A stretch of 27,455 bases of DNA from a virus, in the IMG/VR virus record IMGVR_UViG_3300047551_001190, positions 1 through 27,455 of that record, one strand, 5' to 3'. Below, one piece after another: positions 5,659 through 12,675 of the stretch. Under the pieces are notes generated by a model, which saw only the letters and a program-made list of their open reading frames with translations, was not told the DNA's origin and did no database searches. Made by a program: the position numbers and the translations under genes. Each line of letters opens with the position of its first letter. The first letter of the stretch is position 1.

Positions 5659-6543
5659 ATGACTAAGCTTGATCTCACTGCACCACAGTTGCAGTCTATC
5701 CCCACACTTCAAACATCGTTCATCGGTGTGGACTTTTCTTTCTCAGTCTGGACGGGTCGCAAGAAGGACAAGGCTGTGTCTGCCGAGGTTACTCGCAGCA
5801 AGGGTGCCAAGGACAACACCGCCAACGTCACCAAAGACCTGCTTGCAGGTAACGCGCAGCTTGAGGCGATCCACAAGTTCATAGCGAATGTTCGCAACGA
5901 GCACTACGAGCTAACCCAACCGTGGGCAGCGATGCGAGTCATCAAGAACGATGTGTTCTTCAATAAGTACACACCACGTATGAACGCACACGGTGTGACG
6001 TTCTGGGCAATGGTGCAGAACTTCTTGGATTCGTACGACACAGACGTATCGGCTGCGGCTTTCTCACTGGGTGGGCTGTTCAATCGTGATGACTACCCAT
6101 CACGCGATGTACTGGCTACGAAGTTTAGGTTTGTGATTGCACCCGTGCCTATCGCTACGGACTTTCGCACTGAGGTGATGGACGAGGCTGCGAAGTACAT
6201 CCAACAGGAGTACACCAAGCACTATGGTGACCTGATACTTAATGCGATGGGTGATGCGTGGGATCGGTTGCACGATGCACTGGCCCGTATGTCCGAGCGT
6301 CTTGACTACGCAGGCAAGGAAGATAAGAAAATCTTTAGGGATAGTCTGGTTGAGAACGCACGGGAGATGATTGACTTGTTGGCTGACTTCAACCTCACGC
6401 AGGATGACAACATGGAGCGAGCGCGGGTCAAGCTGATGGATGCACTGGATGGTGTCACACCGGAAGCACTACGCGAGGATGATTACTTTAGGCACGATGT
6501 TAAGCGCAAGGTTGACTCAATACTCAAAGACCTTGCTTGGTAG
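5659..6543 (+). CDS. Partner of MoxR/VWA pair, possibly DUF3150-like
   Basis: 294 residues, ATG after ACAGGAGAGT. Mostly helical and charged, with no catalytic motif I can name. Its position directly before a MoxR-type ATPase and a VWA-domain protein, and its helical make-up, recall the DUF3150 proteins that accompany such pairs in phages and plasmids. That family name is from context and general resemblance and should be treated as tentative. A likely role is as substrate adaptor or structural partner of the ATPase. The gene ends 11 bases before a strong terminator stem, so the ATPase may need its own transcript or read-through. Confidence 0.65.
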   Translation: MTKLDLTAPQLQSIPTLQTSFIGVDFSFSVWTGRKKDKAVSAEVTRSKGAKDNTANVTKDLLAGNAQLEAIHKFIANVRNEHYELTQPWAAMRVIKNDVFFNKYTPRMNAHGVTFWAMVQNFLDSYDTDVSAAAFSLGGLFNRDDYPSRDVLATKFRFVIAPVPIATDFRTEVMDEAAKYIQQEYTKHYGDLILNAMGDAWDRLHDALARMSERLDYAGKEDKKIFRDSLVENAREMIDLLADFNLTQDDNMERARVKLMDALDGVTPEALREDDYFRHDVKRKVDSILKDLAW

Positions 6544-6554
6544 GTAATGTAATG

Positions 6555-6583
6555 GGGGGTGTTGAGTTCACCCCCACGTTTTT
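6555..6583 (+). terminator. Rho-independent terminator fused to palindrome 12
   Basis: GGGGGTG (6555-6561) and CACCCCC (6569-6575) around a seven-base loop, then ACGTTTTT. The T run is the left edge of palindrome copy 12, so the two signals share bases. Confidence 0.8.
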
Positions 6584-6597
6584 CATACCGTAGGAAA
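6581..6597 (+). repeat. Interrupted palindrome, copy 12 (variant)
   Basis: TTTCATACCGTAGGAAA: the fifth base is A instead of C, the only internal mismatch among the 13 copies. It is 18 bases before the ATG at 6616 and followed by ATCTTTACAGGAG as in copy 8. Confidence 0.92.
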
Positions 6598-6615
6598 TCT
6601 TTACAGGAGAGTTTT

Positions 6616-7740
6616 ATGATTACCGCATCTTCGATGTACGCACTGAATATCAATGAGTGCGTAGACCTCATTCAAATGGTTGGCTCTAAGCGCACGGTGG
6701 TCGTGCGTGGCAACATGGGTTGGGGTAAGACCTCAATCCTTAAGATGTTGAAGCAACGGCTCGGCGACAAGTACGCCTACGCATACTTCGACTGCACAAC
6801 CAAGATGGACAGCGGCGACATTCAGATCCCACAGTTTGCCAAGTCTGATAATGGTACGGACTTCGTACGCTACGTACCCACTGAGGAGTATGGGTTGCAT
6901 CACGGCAAGCCTGTGGTGCTGTGTGTGGATGAGGTTGGTAAGGCTGACCGCAGTGTGAAGAACGCACTGATGCGTGACATGTTAGAGCGTGACCGTCACC
7001 CCGATGGCAGCATCATCTTTGCTACGACAAACAACGCGCTTGAGAAGTTGGGCGACATGCTCATGCCGCATCACCGCAACCGTCTGATCGTGGTCAACAT
7101 GCGTAACTCTACGCAAGAAGAGTGGATCGAGAACTTCGCATACAAGGCAAACATCCACCCCTCGGTTATCTCATGGGCAGGTGAGCACCCTGAGTTGTTT
7201 CAATCCTTCACTGATTTGATGGATGAGAAGGGTGACATATCCCAAGTCAACCGCCAAAGCAACCGCATGATTTACATCCCTGGTGATGCGGATCGTGAAG
7301 CCTTCGTCACAGGTCGTTCGCTTGAAGCAGCAAGTGATGTGATCCATGCGCTTGAGGGTAGGGTTACCGACAAAGTTATTACAGCAAGTCTGATCGGTAC
7401 GATTGGTGCGGCTGCTGCACAAAGCTTGGCTACTTACCTTGCTATGGTCAACGACTTACCCAAGCTCAACGACATCAAGACTTCACCCAAGACTGCGCTT
7501 GTACCCACAACCACAGCGGCTGCTTGCATGATCGTGCACCGTACCTTGTCTGTCATCGAGCGTAACTGGATGGACTCATGGATGGATTACTTGGTGCGAC
7601 TGCCTAAACCTGTACAAGGTATGTTTGCCATGACTGCTAAAAAAGAAACGTATCACAAGCGAAGTGTGGTGATGACGAACGGTAAGTTTCAGGCTTGGGC
7701 CTTAGCCAACAACTACCTAACAACTAACGACAAGATTTAG
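6616..7740 (+). CDS. MoxR/CobS-like AAA+ ATPase
   Basis: 374 residues, starting at the ATG with AGGAG seven bases upstream; the frame is open further back but only through the palindrome. Walker A is GNMGWGKT (residues 32-39), Walker B is VVLCVDEVGK (D105, E106), sensor 1 is IIFATTN, and PHHRNRL probably holds the arginine finger. These features fit the MoxR branch of AAA+ proteins, which form rings that remodel partner proteins using ATP. MoxR-type ATPases typically work with a VWA-domain protein, and one is encoded next, after a 180-base structured gap. The C-terminal 130 residues are not assigned. Confidence 0.88.
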   Translation: MITASSMYALNINECVDLIQMVGSKRTVVVRGNMGWGKTSILKMLKQRLGDKYAYAYFDCTTKMDSGDIQIPQFAKSDNGTDFVRYVPTEEYGLHHGKPVVLCVDEVGKADRSVKNALMRDMLERDRHPDGSIIFATTNNALEKLGDMLMPHHRNRLIVVNMRNSTQEEWIENFAYKANIHPSVISWAGEHPELFQSFTDLMDEKGDISQVNRQSNRMIYIPGDADREAFVTGRSLEAASDVIHALEGRVTDKVITASLIGTIGAAAAQSLATYLAMVNDLPKLNDIKTSPKTALVPTTTAAACMIVHRTLSVIERNWMDSWMDYLVRLPKPVQGMFAMTAKKETYHKRSVVMTNGKFQAWALANNYLTTNDKI

Positions 7741-7770
7741 CCCTCTTTCATAAAAGCTGGGCGCACTAGC

Positions 7771-7867
7771 GGGTAGATGTGAGTGTGTGCTTAGGTTGAT
7801 AGGCAAGAGGGCTAGGAAGGAACTGCCTATCAACATCCAAGACGCGAGGGGGGCGCGGAATCTACCT
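7771..7867 (+). ncRNA. Candidate three-way-junction RNA
   Basis: Between the ATPase and VWA genes. Outer stem GGTAGAT/ATCTACC (7772-7778, 7860-7866) encloses an 11-base perfect stem GTTGATAGGCA/TGCCTATCAAC (7795-7805, 7824-7834) and a CGCG/CGCG hairpin (7843-7846, 7854-7857). An alternative pairing GCGCAC/GTGTGC (7761-7766, 7785-7790) would loop out the left outer strand. No T run follows, so it is not a simple terminator. It may be a regulatory leader element for the VWA gene or a processed small RNA. Confidence 0.5.
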
Positions 7868-7887
7868 TACCCCCCACCACTACATAA

Positions 7888-7904
7888 ATTCCTACCGTAG
7901 GAAA
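7888..7904 (+). repeat. Interrupted palindrome, copy 13
   Basis: Copy with A for the first T; 16 bases before the ATG at 7921 and followed by TTACAGGAGAGT. It is the last copy in the left-hand gene arm; none is seen in the dense operon to the right. Confidence 0.95.
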
Positions 7905-7920
7905 TTACAGGAGAGTAAAC

Positions 7921-9084
7921 ATGTTGATCTTTGGACAAGCATTGACTGCTGCTCAACGACTTGAGCGCAACATACAAATCGTGATGGGGCATGAGTCTGT
8001 CCTCGCAATGGGGCCAACCATCATGCTTGGTACAAAATCTATCGGTGATGTACCGACAGCACAAACGGATGGACTTAACGAAACGTATGGGGAAGCGTTT
8101 ATAGGCTTACTCAACGACCCCGAGTTCAGATACCTGATTCTGCACGAGTGCGGCCACAAGATGTACCGACACATGACTGCATGGCAGCACCTCTATGAAG
8201 AGAACCACCGCAAAGCTAACATCGCCTGCGACATTATCCTGAACGATTGGCTCAACACCATCGCAGCTAAGTACCCCGACTTCATCATGATGCCTCGGGT
8301 GGGTGGGGTGACCGGCGCACAATTCAACATCGACTCCACAGATAAAGATGTGCATGAGGTGTATGCCCTGCTGCCTGACGATTTGCAGGGTGACAACTTC
8401 GACGAGCATGATTGGGAGTCTGCTAAAGAACTTACACCACAAGAACAACAAGAGATTGCCAAGCAAATCGATGAAGCACTACGCCAAGGGCAACTGCTTG
8501 CAAGTAAGGTGGGATCGGGTGGTGATCGACGCATTGACGAGCTGCTGCAACCCAAGGTTGATTGGCGTACACAACTAGCTGACTACCTCATGTCGCACAG
8601 CAAGGGGCGTGGCTTACCTACGTGGCGCAAACCTAATCGCAAGATGCTCACGCATGGCGTGTACCTGCCAGGGCAGATTGCTGAAGCGATGGGCGAGATC
8701 GTGATTGCCGTGGATACATCAGGGTCTATCGATAACAACATGCTAAAAACTTTTTTGACAGAGATCGTAAGCATTGCCCACCTGATGCAGCCTGAAGCAC
8801 TGCGCCTTTTATATTGGGATACAACGGTATGTGCTGATGAAAAGTATGAGCAAGAAGCGTATGATGACATGGCCGAGTCCACTAAACCTGCGGGTGGGGG
8901 TGGCACGATGGTGGAGTGCGTACCCAAGTACATGAGCGACTTTGGTATATCGCCGCAGATTGTGGTGGTGTTCACTGACGGTGTGCTTGGTGGTTCGTGG
9001 GGTACTTGGAGCTGCCCCGTGCTGTGGTGCATTACAACAAAAAAGAAAGCACCGATTGGTTCTACATTACATATTGATCTATAA
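7921..9084 (+). CDS. Metallopeptidase-like plus VWA domain protein (DUF2201-like)
   Basis: 387 residues. The N-terminal half carries LHECGHKMYRH (HExxH at residues 75-79), a zincin-type metal site as in the putative metallopeptidase domain of DUF2201 proteins. The C-terminal half is a VWA-like domain with an intact metal-ion-dependent adhesion site: VDTSGS (D265), GGGGTMVE and VFTDG (D353). In such proteins the VWA part binds partner proteins through a metal ion and docks on a MoxR ATPase. The ATPase is encoded just upstream, so the two probably form a complex, like CobS/CobT in architecture. Whether the zinc site is catalytic is not shown. Cytoplasmic, no signal peptide. Confidence 0.85.
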   Translation: MLIFGQALTAAQRLERNIQIVMGHESVLAMGPTIMLGTKSIGDVPTAQTDGLNETYGEAFIGLLNDPEFRYLILHECGHKMYRHMTAWQHLYEENHRKANIACDIILNDWLNTIAAKYPDFIMMPRVGGVTGAQFNIDSTDKDVHEVYALLPDDLQGDNFDEHDWESAKELTPQEQQEIAKQIDEALRQGQLLASKVGSGGDRRIDELLQPKVDWRTQLADYLMSHSKGRGLPTWRKPNRKMLTHGVYLPGQIAEAMGEIVIAVDTSGSIDNNMLKTFLTEIVSIAHLMQPEALRLLYWDTTVCADEKYEQEAYDDMAESTKPAGGGGTMVECVPKYMSDFGISPQIVVVFTDGVLGGSWGTWSCPVLWCITTKKKAPIGSTLHIDL

Positions 9085-9096
9085 CAGGAGAGTACG

Positions 9097-10020
9097 ATGG
9101 CATCTAAACATTCAATACTATCGCAGCCTTACTTCCCGCCGCATGTGCGTAGGGTAGAGGACGCAACGAAACGCTTTGCCAAGGATGATGTGTTCGAGCA
9201 TTTGATGGCTGCTGCCAACATCCAACTGTCTGTGCTTATGGTGGAGCTGAAGAAGGCTATGCCGACTGTGCAATTTGGGGTTGTGCCTGATGCACCGATG
9301 CACTGGAACGTTGCGGTGTATCGCAAGGGGCATCTGTACTGTATGGGCGAGATTGGCTACGGTAAGTTTATGGCTAACTCTGAGAAAGAAGTTTACATAG
9401 TACGCAGCCCTCGCATATTGAACACACGGTACGCAGAAAAAAATGTTATGCGTAATGCACATGTGACCCAAAGCGTGGACAGCGCGGTGTCAATAGCCTC
9501 TGCAAAATTTATACCCCTGTCAGTGGAAGATGAGGTGGAAGCAACAAAGCACATGCCTCGCAAGAAACTTGTTGAGGCTCTTGCTAGTAAACAGACAAGG
9601 CTAAACGATCTGGGTGTTGTGCATTTTAATGATGTCCTTGCTGAGTTTGAGAACTTACGTGCACAGGGTGTGACGTTTAAGACAGAAGCCTTCATCAACA
9701 TCGCAAGCAAGTTTGATGAACTGACCGACGACTACAACCGTGAAATGTTACGACACACAAACATGTACTACGTATGGATTATGGAGCAGCGGGGTGTGCA
9801 ACATGCCGTGGTTGTGACCGTTGATAACATGAGGAACAAAGGGACGATTTCAGTGGATGGACCGAAACAGGTATTCAAGCTATCTGACTTGCCGATGGAC
9901 ATCGCTGCAAAGATTGCAACGTTATCAATGAGTGATTATCGGTCTTACGTGGAAGGGCTTGGTGTGCGGTTAGACGACACACATTTTTGGATCGAGCGAG
10001 ATGACCAAGGACGAACCTGA
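9097..10020 (+). CDS. Hypothetical protein with C-terminal module shared with next gene
   Basis: 307 residues with a good ribosome site (ACAGGAGAGT), 12 bases after the VWA gene. Family not recognised. Mixed alpha/beta character, no catalytic motif. The last 40 residues (from DLPMDIAAKI to VEGLGVRLDDTHFWIE) align with the C-terminal part of the next protein, indicating a duplicated module. It probably belongs to the same transcript as the MoxR/VWA trio. The stop codon lies 20 bases inside the next gene. Confidence 0.75.
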   Translation: MASKHSILSQPYFPPHVRRVEDATKRFAKDDVFEHLMAAANIQLSVLMVELKKAMPTVQFGVVPDAPMHWNVAVYRKGHLYCMGEIGYGKFMANSEKEVYIVRSPRILNTRYAEKNVMRNAHVTQSVDSAVSIASAKFIPLSVEDEVEATKHMPRKKLVEALASKQTRLNDLGVVHFNDVLAEFENLRAQGVTFKTEAFINIASKFDELTDDYNREMLRHTNMYYVWIMEQRGVQHAVVVTVDNMRNKGTISVDGPKQVFKLSDLPMDIAAKIATLSMSDYRSYVEGLGVRLDDTHFWIERDDQGRT

Positions 10021-10321
10021 GTACAAGAACCTAAGCAACATACTACGTGTCCACTTTGAAGAGGATGGGTTCCTATCCATCATGCCATTCGATACCTTGC
10101 GGTGGTTACTACAACCACCCATCTACACAAAGAACATGGCAGATGTTCCCGAATGGGTGCAGCAGCGTATTGCCATATTGATGATGTTACAGCCTAGAGA
10201 GTTTGTAGAGGGTGTTGGCAGACGAGTGGATGAGTCAACATTTTGGGTTTACTTCGAGGAAACCAATGACACCGGAAGCAAAAGTAAAAATGAAAGTACG
10301 AAACGTACTGAAAGAACTTAA
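10001..10321 (+). CDS. Hypothetical protein, paralogous C-terminal module
   Basis: 106 residues. The ATG at 10001 lies within the end of the previous gene; only a weak purine-rich site precedes it, so translation is probably coupled. Residues about 46-84 (DVPEWVQQRIAILMM to FVEGVGRRVDESTFWVYFE) match the end of the preceding protein, including the spacing of the VEG-G-R-DE/D-FW positions. The tail is basic and Ser/Thr-rich and overlaps the VRR-NUC gene in another frame. Function unknown. Confidence 0.65.
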   Translation: MTKDEPEYKNLSNILRVHFEEDGFLSIMPFDTLRWLLQPPIYTKNMADVPEWVQQRIAILMMLQPREFVEGVGRRVDESTFWVYFEETNDTGSKSKNESTKRTERT

Positions 10322-10553
10322 TGCCTACTACTCCATGCCCATCACAGGCGGCTATGGAAACTCAGGTGCACCAGACTTTCTGGTGTGCTTGAACGGTAGG
10401 TTTATCGGGATCGAATGTAAAGCAGGGCGCAACAAGCCCACCGCTTTACAGGAGAAGAACCTTGCACAAATCCGAAGTGCAGGGGGTATTGCAATCGTAA
10501 TCAACGAGGAGAATGTAAATGGACTTAAAGAAACGCTCACCCAAAAAACGTAG
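10266..10553 (+). CDS. VRR-NUC domain nuclease
   Basis: 95 residues from the ATG at 10266, chosen because GAGGA lies five bases upstream and because this length is normal for single-domain phage VRR-NUC proteins; the open frame extends back to 10212. The catalytic PD-(D/E)XK pattern is GAPDFLV (D37), GIECKA (E50, K52) and PTALQ (Q62). Such enzymes cleave structured DNA, for example at junctions, and fit with recombination or replication in the phage. It overlaps the genes on both sides. Confidence 0.88.
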   Translation: MTPEAKVKMKVRNVLKELNAYYSMPITGGYGNSGAPDFLVCLNGRFIGIECKAGRNKPTALQEKNLAQIRSAGGIAIVINEENVNGLKETLTQKT

Positions 10554-10812
10554 ACCCGTGCGATCTGCGGAAGCTCTGCATATCCTTGCCCTTCGTTCCC
10601 AAGGAAAGACCGTTCATCAGATAAGTGTTGAAACCAAACGTGCGAAATCTACAATTTTCAGAGTCATCGCTAACGCTGCCAAAAGCACTTCATCCTTGAT
10701 AGTAGTTCCCAAGCAAGAGGAAGTGCGCGTTGAGCCGACGTTTGCACAACGCATGGCAATTAAGTTGTGTCGGTTTTTTGGCGTGACTGACACCATGTAC
10801 AAACATAACTAG
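10519..10812 (+). CDS. Small basic helix-turn-helix protein
   Basis: 97 residues. ATG at 10519 preceded by GAGGAG; it overlaps the nuclease gene by 35 bases. A very basic N-terminus (MDLKKRSPKKRRPVR) is followed by ILALRSQGKTVHQISVETKR and KSTIFRVI, which has the pattern of a resolvase/transposase-type helix-turn-helix. The C-terminal third has no clear feature. A DNA-binding regulator is likely; the target is unknown. Confidence 0.7.
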   Translation: MDLKKRSPKKRRPVRSAEALHILALRSQGKTVHQISVETKRAKSTIFRVIANAAKSTSSLIVVPKQEEVRVEPTFAQRMAIKLCRFFGVTDTMYKHN

Positions 10813-10820
10813 GAGTAGTA

Positions 10821-10997
10821 ATGGACATCAAGACAACATCAGAGAGCACCAACGTGCTCGAAACATTTAAACGTCATTGGAGGCTGCTCAAGCAGCCCTA
10901 CCCGTGGAGAGATCCCAAAGTTATCAAGGAGCGTAAGCGTATCGCCGCACTAGACAAAGCGCGTATCGAATTCAGACTAAGTGGGGGTGTGGAATGA
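10821..10997 (+). CDS. 58-residue hypothetical protein
   Basis: Short ORF filling the gap between the HTH gene and the next. AGGAG at 10811-10815 is five bases before the ATG, and its TGA overlaps the next ATG (ATGA at 10994), which strongly supports it as a real operon member. The peptide is basic, with FKRHWRLLKQPYPWRDPKVI and a helical Arg/Lys-rich end. No family recognised. Confidence 0.65.
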   Translation: MDIKTTSESTNVLETFKRHWRLLKQPYPWRDPKVIKERKRIAALDKARIEFRLSGGVE

Positions 10998-11197
10998 ACG
11001 ACGAGATTGATAACTTAAAGAAGGAGTTTCTTGATAGAAGGCGCAGAAGGCGAAGAGATGATTTTGCTATGGCTGCTATCACAGGAATCTTAGCCGGTAA
11101 GTGGGGGCAGATGCCGCAGTATCGACCAGAGGAAGCATTTGCTGACTTTGCATACAAGATGGCAGACGCAATGATTAAACGGAGCGAGCATGAGTAA
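10994..11197 (+). CDS. Hypothetical protein with Arg-rich stretch
   Basis: 67 residues, start overlapping the previous stop. The sequence begins MNDEIDNLKKEFLDRRRRRRRDD, a helix with seven consecutive Arg, then an alanine-rich segment and a short helical end. It may bind nucleic acid through the Arg run. The stop codon overlaps the next start by eight bases. Family unknown. Confidence 0.65.
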   Translation: MNDEIDNLKKEFLDRRRRRRRDDFAMAAITGILAGKWGQMPQYRPEEAFADFAYKMADAMIKRSEHE

Positions 11198-11522
11198 TAT
11201 AAAAATAGCTAACGAAGCTAGGAAAATTTACGGTAAAGATATAGATGACATGACGCTCGATGAACTTAAAAAGTTCAGAGCTTGGTTAGCAAGAGAGCCT
11301 AAAGCAGAACTTGTGCCTCAACCTGTGTTCATCATGCACGGCATTACATATCTGCCTAGCTACAAAGATAAACATAAATGGATCGGCCCTGGTACGCCCG
11401 ATAACCGCAGGGAGTACACCACAACAGAACTGCTTGAACCTGGGTCCGTTGCCAAGTTAAGCGTAAAGATGTTGTGGCACAGGTATTGGACAGAAGAGAT
11501 TAAAGGATGGAGTATGACATGA
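11190..11522 (+). CDS. Hypothetical protein
   Basis: 110 residues; GGAGCG lies six bases before the ATG at 11190. The first 40 residues are helical (DDMTLDELKKFRAWL); the rest is beta-rich with many aromatic residues (WHRYWTEEIKGW near the end). No motif identifies a function. Overlaps both neighbours, as is usual in this operon. Confidence 0.65.
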   Translation: MSNIKIANEARKIYGKDIDDMTLDELKKFRAWLAREPKAELVPQPVFIMHGITYLPSYKDKHKWIGPGTPDNRREYTTTELLEPGSVAKLSVKMLWHRYWTEEIKGWSMT

Positions 11523-11746
11523 ACGACGTTGTTAACCACCCCAAGCACTACACCTCACACCCTAGCGGCGTTGAGTGCATACAGATTACCGAGCACATGA
11601 ACTTCAACCTAGGAAACGCTACAAAATATATTTGGCGAGCCTCATTGAAAGGCAAAGAGATTGAAGATTTAAGAAAAGCAAGATGGTACATAGACCGCGA
11701 GATTGCACGGATATTGAATGATAAGGAGATGAATCGTGAGACGTAA
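11519..11746 (+). CDS. DUF3310 family protein
   Basis: 75 residues. The family signature is clear: VNHPKHYTSHPSGVECI near the start, then NATKYIWRASLKG and EDLRKARWYIDREI. DUF3310 proteins are widespread small phage proteins, sometimes described as nucleotide-kinase-like, without a firm function. The ATG at 11519 is chosen over an in-frame ATG at 11507 because GGAG lies six bases upstream, it overlaps the previous TGA as ATGA, and the protein then begins as family members usually do. Confidence 0.85.
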   Translation: MNDVVNHPKHYTSHPSGVECIQITEHMNFNLGNATKYIWRASLKGKEIEDLRKARWYIDREIARILNDKEMNRET

Positions 11747-11981
11747 AAAGCCTAACGAATTTTATTTAAGTTCTGAAAAAATACCTGCCCTTGAAAAAGA
11801 AAAAACTTTTAAGGTGTATGTACGCAACCCACTTGGCATCAAGCTAAGAGAGTTTTGTTTTGTATTTGTAGAAGGTAAACGCTACCTTGCAGATGTTATT
11901 ACGGGTAGTTTGTACTCTACGATGACGGGGTATTGCACGAGCACCAAGCAACTTAAATTGGTTGGAGGAATAAATGAATAA
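11736..11981 (+). CDS. Hypothetical protein, GTG start
   Basis: 81 residues beginning at GTG, supported by AAGGAG (11723-11728) seven bases upstream and overlap with the end of the DUF3310 gene. Basic N-terminus, then a beta-rich core (TFKVYVRNPLGIKLREFCFV, then EGKRYLADVITGSLYS) suggesting a small barrel. Family not recognised. Confidence 0.65.
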   Translation: MRRKKPNEFYLSSEKIPALEKEKTFKVYVRNPLGIKLREFCFVFVEGKRYLADVITGSLYSTMTGYCTSTKQLKLVGGINE

Positions 11982-12156
11982 ATGTATAACAATATATTAC
12001 AGCGAAGCTAGGGACTTAACAAAGGTTGAGTTTACTGAGCTTTTTGAAAACGCTGATTGGCTCCTAAAAGCCGATGTGCTCAAAGATGCAATACACGAGC
12101 TTACAGATGTGTATGACAAAACTTTAATAGGGTTTAAAGAAGGGAAAAAAGCATGA
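11974..12156 (+). CDS. 60-residue hypothetical protein
   Basis: ATG with GGAGGA about five bases upstream, overlapping the previous gene by eight bases and the next by four. Acidic helical protein (LTKVEFTELFENADWLLKAD). No family recognised; the tight overlaps are the main evidence that it is real. Confidence 0.6.
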   Translation: MNKCITIYYSEARDLTKVEFTELFENADWLLKADVLKDAIHELTDVYDKTLIGFKEGKKA

Positions 12157-12341
12157 CTAGCCCACCGTGGAAGTTCGCCATGCTTGCCGCATGGCTTGAA
12201 GGCTACGCCGAAGGCTTGCCTGACTACTGCACAGCAGAGAAGTTCAAGATCAAAGAAGCTGCTGAGTTGTTAATGGAAGTGTATGAACACAACATGAAGG
12301 AGAGCGAGAAATGGAAGAAAGAAATGAGGGATCAGGCATAA
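12153..12341 (+). CDS. 62-residue hypothetical protein
   Basis: The start codon shares ATGA with the previous stop. The peptide is helical: WKFAMLAAWLEGYAEGL, then EKFKIKEAAELLMEVYEHN. Its 3' end overlaps the next gene by 31 bases in another frame. No family recognised. Confidence 0.6.
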   Translation: MTSPPWKFAMLAAWLEGYAEGLPDYCTAEKFKIKEAAELLMEVYEHNMKESEKWKKEMRDQA

Positions 12342-12643
12342 GGTGTAACGAGCACCCCGACGCGCCACACAGCTTCATGCGTGACGCATCACACAGCGCA
12401 GGTCGTTATGTCTGTGAGTGTGAGTTTTGGGAACCGCAGGGAGTAAAGATACATGCCGGTCCTTATGGTGAGGCGTGGATTGCTCAAGATGGTCCGTTGC
12501 TTGCTACTAAGCGTGAATGGCAGGGGCTGACGGATGATGAGATAGCGCAGTTGATGTTTAAGTGCGATGTGATTGTTACAGGCCCGACGCAGTTTGATTT
12601 TGCCCGTGCGATTGAGGCGAAGCTGAAGGAGAAGAACACATGA
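12311..12643 (+). CDS. Hypothetical phage protein
   Basis: 110 residues; GGAG about eight bases before the ATG. An N-terminal Cys/His part (RCNEHPDAPHSF, then YVCECEFW) could bind zinc. The C-terminal part (WQGLTDDEIAQL, then FARAIEAKLKEKN) is a phrase often seen at the end of small phage proteins of unknown function. The middle (AGPYGEAWIAQDGPLLATK) is variable. Overlaps the preceding gene substantially. Confidence 0.65.
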   Translation: MEERNEGSGIRCNEHPDAPHSFMRDASHSAGRYVCECEFWEPQGVKIHAGPYGEAWIAQDGPLLATKREWQGLTDDEIAQLMFKCDVIVTGPTQFDFARAIEAKLKEKNT

Positions 12644-12672
12644 CACGAGACGACATCAGAGCAAGGGGGTGA
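12640..12672 (+). pseudogene. Ten-codon remnant of the next gene's 3' end
   Basis: A tiny ORF encoding MTRDDIRARG. Its end and the bases after it (GAGCAAGGGGGTGAGCAATG, 12659-12678) nearly repeat the junction at 12890-12908 (GAGCAAGGGGTGAGCAATG), where the protein ends AIRARGEQ. One extra G shifts the frame and ends it early. It is probably left from duplication and loss of a copy of the next gene, though it could also serve as a coupling peptide. Confidence 0.45.
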
Positions 12673-12675
12673 GCA

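Noticed and set aside
67-7904. The palindromes as a CRISPR array
   Set aside because: Spacing runs from tens to well over a thousand bases with whole genes between copies; no regular spacers and no cas genes.
8755-8785. TTGACA inside the VWA gene as a promoter
   Set aside because: No acceptable -10 hexamer at 16-18 bases and it lies in the middle of a coding region.
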